This document shows positions 13,930-26,626 of a stretch of 64,000 bases of DNA, in pieces. Source of the DNA: Stratiolaelaps scimitus (taxonomy: Eukaryota > Arthropoda > Arachnida > Mesostigmata > Laelapidae). The stretch's first letter is position 1. Every line of letters begins with the position of its first letter. The translations under genes were made by a program, and so were the position numbers. Location: positions 19,695,501-19,759,500 of the forward strand of contig JABWDB010000001.1 of assembly GCA_019614645.1 (NCBI GenBank). Reading direction: 5' to 3'. Under the pieces are notes generated by a model, which made no database searches, had not been told where the DNA came from, and saw only the letters and a list, made by a program, of their open reading frames with translations.

Positions 13930-14250
13930 GGGTATGTCCAGATTTGACCATTCAAACTGTTCTGCAGCGTCCATCAAGTGATCATCTGAAGGCGCGAGGT
14001 CCGAGTTATTCGGCGAGTACGCCAAACCATCCCAATCAACCCGCAATAATTTTTTGCCGGGTCATCAAAGAGACGTCTGCCCTAGCGCTGTCTTGGTGGA
14101 AAATAACGGCCATTATATTTGCCAATTTGGGCTCTGCTGATCGATTTAATTTGGCTAATTGTGAGCAGTACTTGATTGAATCAATCGTTTCATTGGGTGC
14201 CGGCAGCAGAAGTAACTTCCCGGCAGGAGCAACGAGCACCTTGGAGATGA
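13930..14250 (-). pseudogene. Mariner-type transposase relic, C-terminal catalytic part
   Basis: A minus-strand fragment of a Tc1/mariner-superfamily (mariner, DD34D) DNA transposase. In order: a segment ending APNETIDSIKYCSQLAKLN, then IMAVIFHQDSARADVSLMTR containing the second catalytic aspartate (codon 14090-14092). After a one-base frame shift it continues YSPNNSDLAPSDDHLMDA with the third catalytic aspartate (codon 13984-13986). The two aspartate codons are 106 bases apart. That is the 35-codon step expected for DD34D plus one extra base, which fits a single-base insertion. There is an in-frame TGA just after MTRQKIIAG in the first frame. The N-terminal DNA-binding half and the first aspartate are not seen, and no terminal inverted repeats were found. 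The copy is dead. Confidence 0.82.
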
Positions 14251-14393
14251 AAATCTCCGCAACGAAATTTTGCAAACCACTTTTGAGACACAGACACTTT
14301 CGCTGACGGAACTCTTTCTCTCTCTCTCTATCTCCGTAGACGTAACAATCCTTTTGTGCGTTTGCGACGCCTTTTTGCCTTTTTGAGAACAGT

Positions 14394-14452
14394 ATCGTAA
14401 AACCACGAAATTTTTTTGAGTACGTGCATCGTAAAACCACGAAATTTTTTTG
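14394..14452. repeat. Tandem duplication, 25-bp identical units
   Basis: A 25-bp unit that starts ATCGTAAAACCACGAAATTT and ends in a T run followed by G occurs at 14394-14418. It recurs without mismatch at 14428-14452, a period of 34 bp. It lies just upstream (minus-strand sense) of the mariner relic. Confidence 0.9.
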
Positions 14453-16046
14453 CCTGTCCAAAATCAAATTTAGCCTCGTCCACACCGCGTCACTTATCTC
14501 AATAGATGAATATGGTCCTAAAGTGGCGGCATAAATGTTAGCTCTCAATTGTATACACAGACAGACACTTGTTATGTCTGACACATGCGCGATCAGAAAC
14601 ACGACTGAGAGCGGACCGTTACGGACTCAGTAAACGACGATGATGATTATGGTTATTAATTGTAATTCAGCAAATCTTACTCAAGTTTGCTTGCTTGCTA
14701 AATATGGATTGATTAAGTTGTACAGATCCGATTCCCTATGAACGTTTAGGCGATAGGCACCGATCGATCGCACACAGATAACGGAGAAACTCCTTCGAAA
14801 GCTTCTGAACATAGTCGCCTACTTCGAAACCTTGTTTAACCAAACGTGATTCTTAAGGGCACAAGGGCCGAAGGGCACATACACAATGAATGGGCGGCGC
14901 CGACATAGCGAACGCGGCGCCGCACACATAACGGATTTGATCGCTATAAATTCTAACGGGCTGAAGAACTTTGCAATTGGTAAAGAGAAGCCAGTGAACA
15001 GCATGATTTGCCACTAGGAGCTTTTATATTCGTTTGCATAAAATTCACCACGTGCAAAATTCATCACAACACGAGCAGATGTATATACATCTTTACGCAC
15101 ATATTTGCGAACTCTTCATAGTCAAGCGAAAGTGTTTGCCCGGATACACTGACGCTGAATGAAATACGTCAGGCGCATATCGGTGGCTGAACCGAACGAA
15201 CCATTGCGATGATAAGCACCGAAATAATCACCTTAGTATGTGTATAATTGTTTTTTTTTGGAACATATGTAAAGCTTGTATTGAATGAACGTCCCCTTAT
15301 GATAGCGCTGACGAAAATCAGGTCCATTAAAATCGTGTCCTATCCTTGGCGTAGTCAGTATGTAAAGCATGCAATTACCACGTTTCACGGACGGACAAAA
15401 CCATGCAAATCAGATGGGAATACATTTTGTCGAATATTCCGTCCCGCCGCCTTTCGCTTTTAAGAGCAGTAAAAATTCGACGGACCGCCCTCGTGGTACA
15501 ATTTCTCTTTCGGTTATTATTATTATTATCATTATTATCTAGGGGCAATTTTTTGTTCATGAGGCGTATCCTCGTCGGGGTAAAAAGACACGTCATGCCA
15601 CTGCGTTGATCCTTCGCACGAGCATACATTTGCACTGTTACCATGTGAACTATAGCTTAAGCTATTCGCATTCACGGCTAAGATTACTGCTTGCTCAGAG
15701 TAACATGTTTGTTGCTGGGTTGATCTTGAAAGAGGGGGCGTGGGTAAGTAATGAAATCTTTTTTGATATTCAACCGCAATCGTTCGAACAATTCGTGTGA
15801 GTGTATTTGTGCCGTCCAAGGCAGGAGGCGTGTATAAGTTAGGACATTTTTTTTTCTTTATAAATCCAGGCTCGGCTGGTTCCGATAGTAATCCTCATGT
15901 GAGCTGATTTCAGATTTTACCCTGGACATAAACATTTTGCTACGGAGTGGCATGTTGCAACAGCGGTATAGTGCATCGTGGTGTGACGAATCATTATCTG
16001 CAGTTACATGATGGAATTTACCAAAATAGGCGTTCATAATCAAAGC

Positions 16047-16091
<45 letters not shown>

Positions 16092-16155
16092 CCTTCGCTC
16101 TGAATAACCGACCCTGTCTAGAGAACAAAATCGACAGGTATTACTCTCATGTGTC
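14453..16155. other. Intronic sequence, no gene seen
   Basis: AT-leaning sequence with open frames on both strands around 15.25-15.82 kb that lack recognisable motifs. The TA tract at 16052-16089 lies near the 3' end of the candidate gene on the minus strand. Confidence 0.55.
16052..16089. repeat. (TA)n microsatellite
   Basis: About 19 TA units. Confidence 0.92.
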
Positions 16156-16695
16156 TTATGTGCCAAATCCAGGATATCCACTTGCTGCTGCTATTGGCCA
16201 AACAGAATCACCGTGTTCGATGGCATTCGCACCTGTTGCTCCGACGCACAATTCCCGATTCCCGATTCGTCGACGAATGCTAGCGTTTTTGTTGAGTGGG
16301 GTCAGATACACGTCAAGCACGTTGTTTACAGCTACTCTGAGCTTGCAGCGAAGTTGTTTAACGGCTTCAATGACCTTGTCATGTGTAGCTGCTAATGAAA
16401 GAGAGTCCAGCGCAGCGCCAGCATTTAACTGTAGACTGAGAAGTGTGACCTTATCTTGAAGATTCGATATTTCGAACGTCTTTTCATACATTGTTGTATA
16501 GACCGGCGAACGAACTCCAAATCCGACATCTCGATGTCCAGGTCTCAATTTCTTTGTCGCATAGTTCACGAAAGTGGATGCCAAACCAACTTTGCCGCGT
16601 AGGGCACAAGTTCTGCATCCAGCCACGGCGAGTTCTAGCAATGCAATTACAATATCGGTTGCAACACTGGGAGATGAGGAGCAGGGATAGCTCGG
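16156..16695 (-). CDS. Candidate terminal exon of an unassigned nested gene
   Basis: An open frame of 179 codons ending at a TAA (16156-16158), inside the giant intron and on the same strand as the host gene. An acceptor-like CCTCCTTTCAAACAG precedes 16695 in phase 0. The peptide is not low-complexity: IVIALLELAVAGCRTCALRG, then YEKTFEISNLQDKVTLLSLQ, a long stretch that looks helical (HDKVIEAVKQLRCKLRVAVN), then a polar tail ending SGYPGFGT. No signal peptide or membrane segment is obvious, and I do not recognise the family. The longer frame up to 16719 starts with GTG rather than ATG, which is why I prefer an exon model. It could equally be a chance open frame or an old retroposed fragment. 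Confidence 0.3.
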   Translation of the reverse strand, partial: PSYPCSSSPSVATDIVIALLELAVAGCRTCALRGKVGLASTFVNYATKKLRPGHRDVGFGVRSPVYTTMYEKTFEISNLQDKVTLLSLQLNAGAALDSLSLAATHDKVIEAVKQLRCKLRVAVNNVLDVYLTPLNKNASIRRRIGNRELCVGATGANAIEHGDSVWPIAAASGYPGFGT

Positions 16696-16985
16696 CTGTT
16701 TGAAAGGAGGTAGGCTCACAGTTAGGAAAAGATCGTCTCCCGCTAACGAATGCTTGCGTCTGAATCAGCGTCTACATCAAATATAATACTGCGTTGTTCC
16801 TAACTACAGGCCCACCTCCATCCGATAGGTCAACTTAATTTTGTCCCGCCGGCCTTTGCACATTACACTGAGGACCTAAACACAGAGAAGGTTATCAAGC
16901 AATACTCATACTATCGGATAGAGCGATACAGTTCTGGCTATTTTCTTCTATTGTTCTCGTCGTCCTTCTGCGGCTTCTATTCTAC

Positions 16986-17121
16986 CTCTCGTTTGGCAGA
17001 CGAATGAACACTGTGAATCTGGTTGTTCGTTACTTGTTCCTGTATACAGTTGGTGATTTCTGCAAGAGTCACGCTCAGCTTCCACCTCTCAACCACGAGC
17101 ATATCCTTCATATTGAATCTC
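16986..17121 (-). CDS. Candidate upstream exon of the unassigned nested gene
   Basis: An acceptor-like CTGTCAG precedes 17121 and a donor-like GAGAG|GTAGAA follows 16986. The frame reads MKDMLVVERWKLSVTLAEIT and continues NCIQEQVTNNQIHSVHSSAK. It leaves the exon in phase 0, matching the phase-0 acceptor of the exon at 16695, with an intron of about 290 bp between them. The exon enters in phase 2, so a further exon would be needed upstream unless its internal ATG is used. Evidence is splice-signal agreement and open frame only. No homology was recognised. Confidence 0.2.
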
Positions 17122-17652
17122 CTGACAGACACCCGACCCCTCTGCCGTCGCTGTACTTTGTATAATATCGTTGTATATGGAGACGCACGCGCGTACCGAG
17201 TAGACATTTCAGAGCTGGAGGCAGGCGGTGCGCATTTGTAGCATGGCAGTAGATGATGTTCCGTTGCCGCTTGGACGCTACGCCAGGGTATCCCTCTCCC
17301 ATAGCATGTTCGCATAGTTTGGTCTTCGTATCATCGTGGTGCTGCTGCTCGTGATGCTGGCAGGCAGTGGTGGTTGCGGAGGTTTCCGAGGTCGCGGAGT
17401 TACGGAGCTCTGTGCACCTAGAGGACCCGAATGGAATGTGACTCCGCAGAGATCGTGTACGCTCGCGTTACCTTTCATCCCCTATGTCGACCCCATGTAT
17501 TCCACGTATGTATTCCATGCTTTTTTTTTCTTTTCGACCCTTCCCCTAACCCTCGGGCCTGAAATACTCGTTCTTCCTAACCTATGCAAGCTGAACAGCG
17601 GAAAAGAAAAATAGAAATAGAAAGCGAAAGCAAAAGGCTCCATGAAGATACA

Positions 17653-17681
17653 CAGAGAGAAAGAGAGAGAGAGAGAGAGAG
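17653..17681. repeat. (GA)n tract
   Basis: Imperfect GA dinucleotide run. In flies such runs can bind GAGA-type factors; nothing here shows that they do. Confidence 0.85.
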
Positions 17682-18114
17682 GAACTGGGTGAGAAACTTG
17701 CATGCTCCTGTATACACTGGGCGTGGATTCACTGATGGGCTGCGCCTCTCACGTGAACAGTAGGGGAACCAGTAGGAGAAGTTGTAGCAGTACCGTGCCC
17801 GTACTACAGAAGCTACTAGCTCCTTACGTGGTACCTAGTGGTGCCTGTTTCCTCGCCATCTCTTACAGGAAGGGGAGGTCCCTTCCCGTAGCTCGGTTAC
17901 GTGCGGCGTAAAATGTAATTTCGTTTCGTTGCATTTTTTTCTTCCGCCCGCTGTCTCCGCTAGCGTTCTCGCGGACCACCGTGACGAGCCTGCCGCCGAC
18001 TCGGTTCCACTCCACTCTACCACTACTACGCGACGATGTCGAGTCCCACAGAAACCCCTATCCCGTGTAATATTTGGTTTAGAACGCCGGCCGCGCTCCC
18101 GTTTTACCTCTTAT

Positions 18115-18147
18115 GCACACACACACATACACACGCACGCGCACACA
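18115..18147. repeat. (CA)n imperfect tract
   Basis: CA dinucleotides interrupted by TA and CG steps. Confidence 0.8.
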
Positions 18148-19282
18148 GAGACCCGAACGACTCCAACCTGTGTCTGCAGCGTTTTCGCGTTGAATCACAG
18201 ACTTTCCGATGTGATGTTGAGCCAGGGTGACTAGCGTACAACTGTTTCGAGGGGACAAACGATAGCGGCCGACCCACCAACCAGCGAGTCACCCCATGAA
18301 CGCCAGAGATACGCTTCGCTTTGCTATGCCAACACTTGAATGAGAGGCTTGAGAGGACGTAATACGGCGGGACGCAACGCCAAGGAGAGCAAAGCAGTAG
18401 CCGAGACAAAAGAGAAAGAACAAGAATGAACGAATGGAAGACAACCAAGCTCGGAACAACAACAAACTCCGTAGAACCTTAGTGCGTTGAATTCTCGTAG
18501 CCCAATCGGCAGGACACGATTGCGTGTTGCGCTGTTTTGAAGGGACTCTTCCTTCTGGACCGCCCTCCCCATCCCCTATTCGCCACTTATTTACCACTTT
18601 ATTTCTCTCTCTCTCTCTGTCTCTCGCTATATATCTGCGTGTTTCTCATTCCGCGTTGTCGTAGTCGAAGCCTTCTTCCATATCTTTTATTTGGTAGCAT
18701 CTTGATTATATGCATGCGAATGTTTCAAACGCGTATGTGTGCCTCGCAATGCTGCGTATTCCTGAGGATCAAGACCCTGAGGTCGTCGCAGACCTCAGGT
18801 CATGCGGAGGGACGGGGTGGAGGCGCTGGCAGGCTGGCTCCTCTTGTCGGCGTCGGTCGGCAAAACTTAAAAGTCGGTCTAGTTTCGCCGAACAGAGAAG
18901 AAAGTGAGACGTCACCTCATTTTTCTTAATTAACACCGACGGTCTCTTGCTGGGTGCCTGCCGGACAACCAGGCAGCCAGTCAGTCGAAATCAGAGGAGT
19001 CGCGAAAGAGAGAGAGAGAGCGTGAGGTGAGTAAAGTTCATGAAAGCGGGCGACGCGGCAACTTGAGGCAACTCGTCCCCCTCTGCCGAACTCCCACAGA
19101 ACAGACTATAATAACACTGCTTGTTAGCCAGGGTCGAGTGGGGGTCACGGAGGGACAGAGGCGCCTACCGCAGTGGTGAAGACGGCGGTCGTGGCACCAG
19201 CCTGATTCGTTGGGGCGCTGTGCTTCCGGAAATGAGGCCACAATAAAATTGGCTATGAAGCCTCCCACTGCTCATTCCTCTG

Positions 19283-19287
<5 letters not shown>

Positions 19288-19313
<26 letters not shown>
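19288..19313. repeat. (CT)n tract
   Basis: About 13 CT units followed by a C run. Confidence 0.88.
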
Positions 19314-22300
19314 CCCCGCTTGTTCTATGCCTAGAGCCCTCATTCTTCGATATTCTTTTCGATATTCAAGGACAGCCTGCTAGAGTGATTGGCCATTGAG
19401 GTTCGAAGAAACACGGGCAAGCTTACGACGACGCGTTTTCGCTAGATAAGATGAGCAGCATAGATAAGCATTTATAATATAATACATAAGCTGTTTTGTT
19501 ATGAGTGAGCGCGTACGTCCAAACGATGTGGGATGTATTGCCTATACAGTGAATTAGATCATTCGCTAGTCAGCGAAGTAAGCAACGGCGAACGATCAAA
19601 TCTTAGGACGATGCATGCACGATTCGCGTAGATAAAGGTCATCTAGATCGTCCCTACCCTAAGGGGGATCTTTGGTTGGACGAGTGTCTTCAGCGCTTGC
19701 ATTGGCAATATGATTCGATTGATTCTCCCATGAGAACTGCGTGATATGTTCGAGGTTTTTGTGTGGGTGTGCGTTTGTTTTCGAAACGTACAATATATTG
19801 ACACATATGCACGTTCTCCTCAACTTACTTACGGACTTACTTACGTATGTTTGTGCTACAAATTTGTTCGTGTTCATATTGTCCATGGATGCGTAGATCG
19901 TGTTGGCGACTCTGGCTTATACCGATCGATACACAACTCGGGTATGTTCGCATGCGAAGTTTAAATCTTGTTTTGTTGAATCGCGTGGGCTGATGATATG
20001 AACGAAGGTACACGGCTGCGACCACCGGACCTCGGTGAATTAGACTCGCACTGCCTTCGTCGTTAGTTTCCTCTAGTGTATTATATCTCGCGTACATATC
20101 TGCACTTCAGCGTTTTCTTCTCGCTCTCACTCTCGCCTTATCTAACTCACAATGGACACCTGGCCATTCAGACGGGCTCCCACGCGAGTGGGCCCCCTGC
20201 GCCTGCGAACCTGCTGAACACGACAAGGCCGAAAACGGCAGCATCTTACCCAGTATGGTGTGGGGACATACGGAGACGCACTCACAACGAGCAACCTGCC
20301 GCTCCGCTGCATAGTGTTATGAACCGTTAACATATCACATCATATGAATAGGTTTGGCTGCCACCCGGCGCAGGAGCAGTAGGGTAGTGTCAGCAACAGT
20401 TGAAGCAGGTGTAGCGCAAGGACAAGCGAGCATCGAAGGGAAGCGGCCCTGGCTGCGCATCCCATTGCGCGCCTCCTCTTGAAGGCCCTTTCGACATTCG
20501 CCTGACCTGCCGTTTGTTGTCGCTTGGCCTTCCCCTTTCGTTGGTTGTGCATCGTCGAAGTGCGTAGCACATCCCCCGCCCCTCTCCGGATCGGTGGAGC
20601 AACCAGTGGAAACGGTGCTGTGTGGTCCGACGGAGCTGTCAGAGTTCCTTTACAGTTCTGGCAACGCCCGCAACGGCTTTGTGCTGGTTCTTTTTCCGCT
20701 GAGCCGTGGCCAACACCTACCGTTTTCCGTTCAGGTGCTCCCCGCCTCTGTCGCTTAGCTCCTCTTCCACGAGTATCCGTGGCTGGTAGCTAACGGTCTC
20801 TCTCTCTGTCTCTCTCTCACTCTCTCTATCGCCCCTCGGCGCCCCAACGCTCCCTCCTCCGCCGCATACGTCATGCATTGCTTTTGTGCCTCCAGTCATT
20901 CCCTGGAGGTATATTTGCGTTTCGTAGACGTTGACGCTACGACGCCTCCCTCCGATAGCATGCAGAAGGCACACTTCTGCTTCTGGCCTCAGTTACCACC
21001 GTTTCTGCCGCCTGTGCATGCAGTCGTTTCGACTACTCGAGCACCAGTGCGATACACTGCCCTGTAGACGGGCACCGTTGAGGGTGACAAACCCGTTGCT
21101 CCTGCAGGCTCGCCCGCGTAGGCCGCTGCCGCCGCCTTACTTGGTGGCCTGCCCCGGCGACGCGTTCCGGCCGACTCCACGCACCGATGCGGCAACAACG
21201 CCGGTCGACCACTGCGACCGCCCTAGCGACGAGACTCGCGCTAGGTAACGACACAACGCTAATGATTATGTCTGGCTGGCAACGGACCGGCCCAAATGAA
21301 TGTAGCTACTACCTGCGAGCGCTGAATCAGTGAAAGCAGGCGACGGTGGTGGCTATGGCTGAAGCCGTACTGCAACCAGGACAGACCTCACCTTGAACAG
21401 ACAACAACACACCTCGGCCAGCGGCCGCCACATCGGTGCCAGCGCTGGTGATGAGCTGTTCTGCGCTGCTCTGCTCGGCTCTGATGTTCGTTCAGAAGAG
21501 TCTGGCCTACCGGCCCTGAGCGCCCTTACCACACTTACTTCCCCTAGCGCCGGATGTTACCCAGGCATCGCTAACGTAAGTGAGTGACAGTGACACCCAC
21601 TTCATCCGCGGGGAAGCGATGGGGCGACATCACCCCCACTGGTGCTAGGTAGGTGTGTCAGCCTCCATATACTCCGCGCACGGCTATGCCCGAGTATCGC
21701 TTTTGCTCCCTTTGCCCTTGGGCGGCGACCCCTGTAGACACTTCACTCTCACACGCGGCAGCGAAGTAGCTGCAACAGCAGAGGCAGCGCAACCACCACA
21801 TGCAACTCTCACAGCGGCTCGCGAAGCAAAGTGAAGTGCCATTGGAGAACGACGACGACGACACACACACACATGTTCAATGGTTGACTTGCCATCACCA
21901 CCTATCCCCTGATACACCTAACACACTAGCTACGCGCCCTCTACTGACGGAGATGGGCCGCAGAGCTTACGGCAGAGATTGCCTCTGGATCTGCTGCTGC
22001 TGCTGCAACGTAGCCACTGCTGTTGCGCGACCGGCCGTCCCCTCCGATTGCCCCTGGCGTCAGCCGGCCATTTCCGTGAATTCAGCTCACCTGAATGTCG
22101 ATAGCAGAATCGATGGCACGTTTAGTGTGTCGTATAGATGTATGTATAGATGTATATAGGAAGGTGGCTGCTGGCTGATACGACCGCTACGGGTTGCTAC
22201 TGCAGTCGGCGGTGTCGTTGACCACTCGTGTGACATGGCACCGTTGACGGTCGACTGACTGCTTCTCCTCGATCGGTCGGCGAGTCGCGGTCTCGCTAGA

Positions 22301-22848
22301 AGATAGGGAGACACTCGCAGGTGATGTGATCCGATCTGAGCCGCAACGTGCGAGCCTATATTCCTGTTCGGGTGTACACGAACATAGGGCGGGCAAGCGG
22401 GGGTCAGGGGGACACATCTACAGCCGGATTTAGGATTCACTCGGCTGAGTCGGTGAAGGCGGCAGCAGATTTGACGACGTTCAATGACAAACCAGAGCCC
22501 GATGGCTTCGACGTTGCGTCCAGATTCCGATTTATTTAGCTGACGGTTGCTACACGGCGAGCAGAAGCCTGCCGGGCTGGCGCAAACTGCCAGCAGGCTT
22601 GTGTGGCGCAGCAGTGTGTGGCGATGGACTGAGACCGGTAGCGGAGACATGGGAAATGAACAGCCATAGGGGGCAGGTGGCGGGGTGTCGGTCTCGGTCG
22701 ATCTAGGAGCTATCTCCATCCAGGCGGATAGACGCCTCACCACCGTCAGTATAGGTTAACGACCCACTTAAAATTTGTCCGGGCGGGCCAGGCGTACACG
22801 TGAATATACACAGCTCACCACAGAGAAACACGCAAGCACAGTTCTACC

Positions 22849-22866
22849 AAACGACATATGTCGTTT
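22849..22866. other. Perfect 18-bp palindrome
   Basis: AAACGACATATGTCGTTT is its own reverse complement. It contains a central CATATG E-box. No flanking transposon ends were recognised. Confidence 0.9.
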
Positions 22867-24482
22867 AGATAAATTGAAACTGGATTAGTGGCTGGTCTGG
22901 ATTGCAAGTACTACTCTTTTAGTAGTATTAGTTGTAGCAGTTTGTTGGGATATAGGCCAAGCACAGACACATGCCCCTCAGCCGAAAACACACGTGTCTG
23001 TCTGCCTGCCTGCTCTCTCTCTCTCTATCTTCCCCACGCGGTAGCTGTTTGCGTGTGATTTAATTGTTCCGCTGATAAGTTGGTGGTTTATTTCAGCATG
23101 CAGTTCACCTTTACAGCATTATACATAATGCCTATACCTCGCTGGGTATCGGTAATCTCTGCGCAGGCAGCGTCCTATGGGACGTGCACATTCGCATGCG
23201 CGGTGTTATCTATCTATCGGAATGACGTAGAGGTAATGCCGAGAACTGACAACCATTCAGTCTCGCGTTGGAATCTCACAGGGTAAATAAGGATCGCTGC
23301 AGCTCTTTCTTGCAGATTTGTCATTATATATATTTATTTATTTACTTTGAGGGCTGTTTTTATTACGATGCAACTCACGGCCAACGTCATCAACATGCAA
23401 TTTACGAAAATATGAAGAATATATTGTACGAGTCCATAGAGTTCTTTGCAATAATCAGTGGTTGAGTTGAAGGTAAAGCTAAACACTTGAGATCATAAAA
23501 CAGGCGAGAGCGCTTCATCTGCAATGGGCCCTCTCGGAAACGACTGTGTTTAGAAACAGTGGCACGGAGTAGTTGCTTTCAGTGACTAATAATATTATCA
23601 TTTAGCTGTTTATTGAATAATATATAGTCCGTAACGATAACTATAATAGGAAAAACGTTTTTATGAGAAAATCAAACTATGCTAATAGTTAGAATAGAAC
23701 TTTTTGTAACCCCCAAATGACATATATTTGTCATGGATAAGGCCCGTCTCGCCTTCGGCAAAGGTGTTCATCACTGTATTCCTAAGGTACTAATTCGATT
23801 TCAATTAATGATATTATCATGTCCATTTGCACAACGACTACACACACAGATGCAAAGGAGAAAAATCCAATGACATCGTGATCAGACTACAGCAGGGAGG
23901 GGAGTTTCCGACATTTGGTAGGTCCGAGGCTAGCTCAAAGGAAATAGCCGCACCCACAACCATGATTCCCAGGCGAATTAGAGTGCCCGGCGGGTGGTCT
24001 CCGGCGACGCGAAGGGTAGCGAGTCCCATTCGAATACCCCTCCCCCGGCGAAGCCAGGGTGCGAGTTCGCTTAACAACGCGTGGCTAGGGGACCGAGTTC
24101 TCCCAGTTGTGCGTGGGCGGTTCAGACTGTTACAGGCAGATACATAGTTCACGCAACACTTGAGGCTGGCAGCGGTGTCGGAGGAAGCAGCAGCAGCAGA
24201 GACGCAAGCGGCACCGGCTACCTCGGCGACCCGTATAACCCCATCATCCTCTATTGTAATATAAATAGCGACGTGGTCATTGGCAAGCCATTACGACACG
24301 AGGCACTAACGTGCGTAAACCGTGCGTTACTAACCCGCTAATGGCTCATATGCCTGAGGTACGGACAGCCTCATACGCTGCGTTGTACTCAAGTACGGGC
24401 TACTAAGAGGTATATGGGAACCACACTGAAACGAATTGCGGAAGCAAAGAGAACGGCCAACAACGGCGGGTGCAGTAGCATT

Positions 24483-24504
24483 ACCACCACCACCACCACC
24501 ACCA
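24483..24504. repeat. (CCA)n tract
   Basis: About seven CCA units. It yields a polyglycine or polyvaline stretch in the minus-strand frames. Confidence 0.9.
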
Positions 24505-24747
24505 ATGGGCAATAACAAGTGCCATCCACTGCTTTGAAGGTCGGCGGCGGAAAGAGACGCCCATCCGGCCTGAATAGGGGTTTACGTTCAGATGACCTCA
24601 TATGATAACGTGCTTTTCGGGAGATCCCGAGTCAGTCTAGCGCTCAGCACGATAAGGTACAACGTTAATAAATGCGACGAAAAGTGCATTGACGTACGTA
24701 GATACCGAATAGATCACTGAAGCGTAGCCCCGACTTGAATTAAATCA

Positions 24748-24800
24748 ATATATATATATATAAATCAATAAATTATATATCTATATATATATATATATAC
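24748..24800. repeat. Compound TA-rich repeat
   Basis: Two TA runs flank TAAATCAATAAATTATATATC. The motif AAATCAATA also occurs just before the first run, so the segment is partly duplicated. Confidence 0.8.
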
Positions 24801-26580
24801 CACTACGCTTTGAGTTCAGATTCGAGATGTCACCATCGACACCCTGTCCGATCTAGGTAGCGTTCAGTGTATTGTTTTCGCATTATTAGGCAGGCACCAG
24901 ATAGGAAAGTGCTTGAAGCTTCAAAGGGAAAAGCTGCAAACATATTTCCGGTGAAAGGAAAAGAGGAAGTATGCTTAGGTTATTTTAGAACTGAAGTCGG
25001 CCGTACCCTTTAGTAGAAAACAGTTCACGACGCTCGAAATCGCTTGGAAAAAGCATTCAGTGACCGCCGACTATAGGTTGCTATACAGATATATAATATT
25101 ATAGCATAGTGTATAGCCGGCCGGGTAAAGGAAAAAATAGAGCAAAAAACCGCAAGCGTCATTTGAATGTATATACATATATATATACAACGTACAGGAA
25201 ATCCGTCAAATCATCGAACACATTACAAGCAGTTAGGCGAAGTCTGGCGCTGGAAAGCTGTTTTATGTTGATGGATGCTTTAATTGAGGTTGGCACCTTC
25301 TTTTCAGGCGAGCCGTATTCCGTAAAGATGCCAGCTTTTCTAATGACGATGATTCGTCAGATTTGTAGAGCTCATTCGAGCTGATCCAAGCTCATTATAC
25401 AACCAGGTTTTACATTGGAATTTCAAACAATCGCATCGAGTTTCGAAGCCATTCTAAAGAGGATGATTGGTTCTAGTCTTTAGGGAGCAAATTTCTTTTT
25501 CCAATATTTTGCCCCCTTATTTGTTTCAACGGCGGTCGAACATGGAGCGAAACTGATTCCCTTATTTGATATGACTTGGTAAATATCCTAGCATCGAATC
25601 CATCTTAAATGTCCGCAATCATGCATACGGGATATGACAAGGTTTGACACACTGCAAGGCAGTACGACATGGATAGCTGCTCTGAATTTCTAGCAGTTGA
25701 CCGGCCTACTCCGCGGACAAACTGTTCTTCCGCAAGTAATGACTTGGCGTTGGCGTTCTTATAGATGGTTTCGTGTAAATATACTAAAAAATATACATGG
25801 GATAGATCGCTTGCGTTTTAGGATGGGTCGTTCTACTTTTCGTAGTAGAAAAGGAAGTATCTAGGGCTATCACGGTACTTTAGAAAACTAGCGGCACGGA
25901 TCGCCTACAGATGTGAAAACCACAACCCTTGCAAAGATGTAATATGCAAAAAATACTTAAGATATAGCACAAAGTCTGAAATGCAGCTTTGACAAATGCT
26001 TCAAAGATTCTCCTGGGGGACCATCCTCGATCAACTCAAAGTTTGCGAGCCGATTGCTTAACTCGACAAAGAAAACATTCGCTGTGCCTCTGCTTTATCC
26101 GGATAGGTGACTTAAAAATGCGGAAGATGTTCGCTTCATGCTCCTTCATGGTCAGTGATGAGCATGTTGCTTAGCCGGCTCAGGAGTGTTCTACTTTTGA
26201 ACGATATTCAAGTGGTTAAAAATGTTCATTAACACATTTCAATAATCCATTTGCACCCCTTGATCCTTCATAGCTTTTCGATCTGCTTTCATTCTGCATG
26301 AAGATAGGTGACGCTCCCTGTGTGAGTTCCGGCTTCAAGAAAGGCAAAGTAAGAAAAAGCGACCACTCATGGAACTAACATGTCGGTGTCTTTTTAGCTC
26401 AATATAGAGTTATATCTATACTTTTTATTACTGAATAAACCGTTTCTGCGATACGAAGCTCTAGTGGTTCTCCTTCGCACAGGTTAGTGATGGGCGATGC
26501 AGCTTCTGCGGAATGCGTGAATTCACCTAACATGTTAAAGGGCCAGATTTTACAGGTCCCTGACGCACCTACACGTAAAG

Positions 26581-26626
26581 CGTTTAATGCACCATCGATG
26601 GTAGGCGCTTTAGCAATTTGACGATA
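26581..26626 (+). repeat. Left inverted-repeat arm of the MITE-like element
   Basis: A 46-bp arm differing from the reverse complement of 26931-26976 at three positions. Confidence 0.9.

Larger units (their letters stand above)
17122..26570. other. Intronic sequence with rising GC, no gene supported
   Basis: Contains GA, CT and CA dinucleotide tracts (17653-17681, 18115-18147, 18604-18626, 19288-19313) and a perfect 18-bp palindrome at 22849-22866. It also has a CCA tract at 24483-24504 and a compound TA tract around 24748-24800. From about 20.1 to 22.7 kb GC rises and frames are open on several strands at once (for example 22087-22743 minus), which argues against any one being real. Confidence 0.55.

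Noticed and set aside
22087..22743. 218-codon minus frame in the giant intron
   Set aside because: No recognisable domain, GC-rich setting and competing frames.
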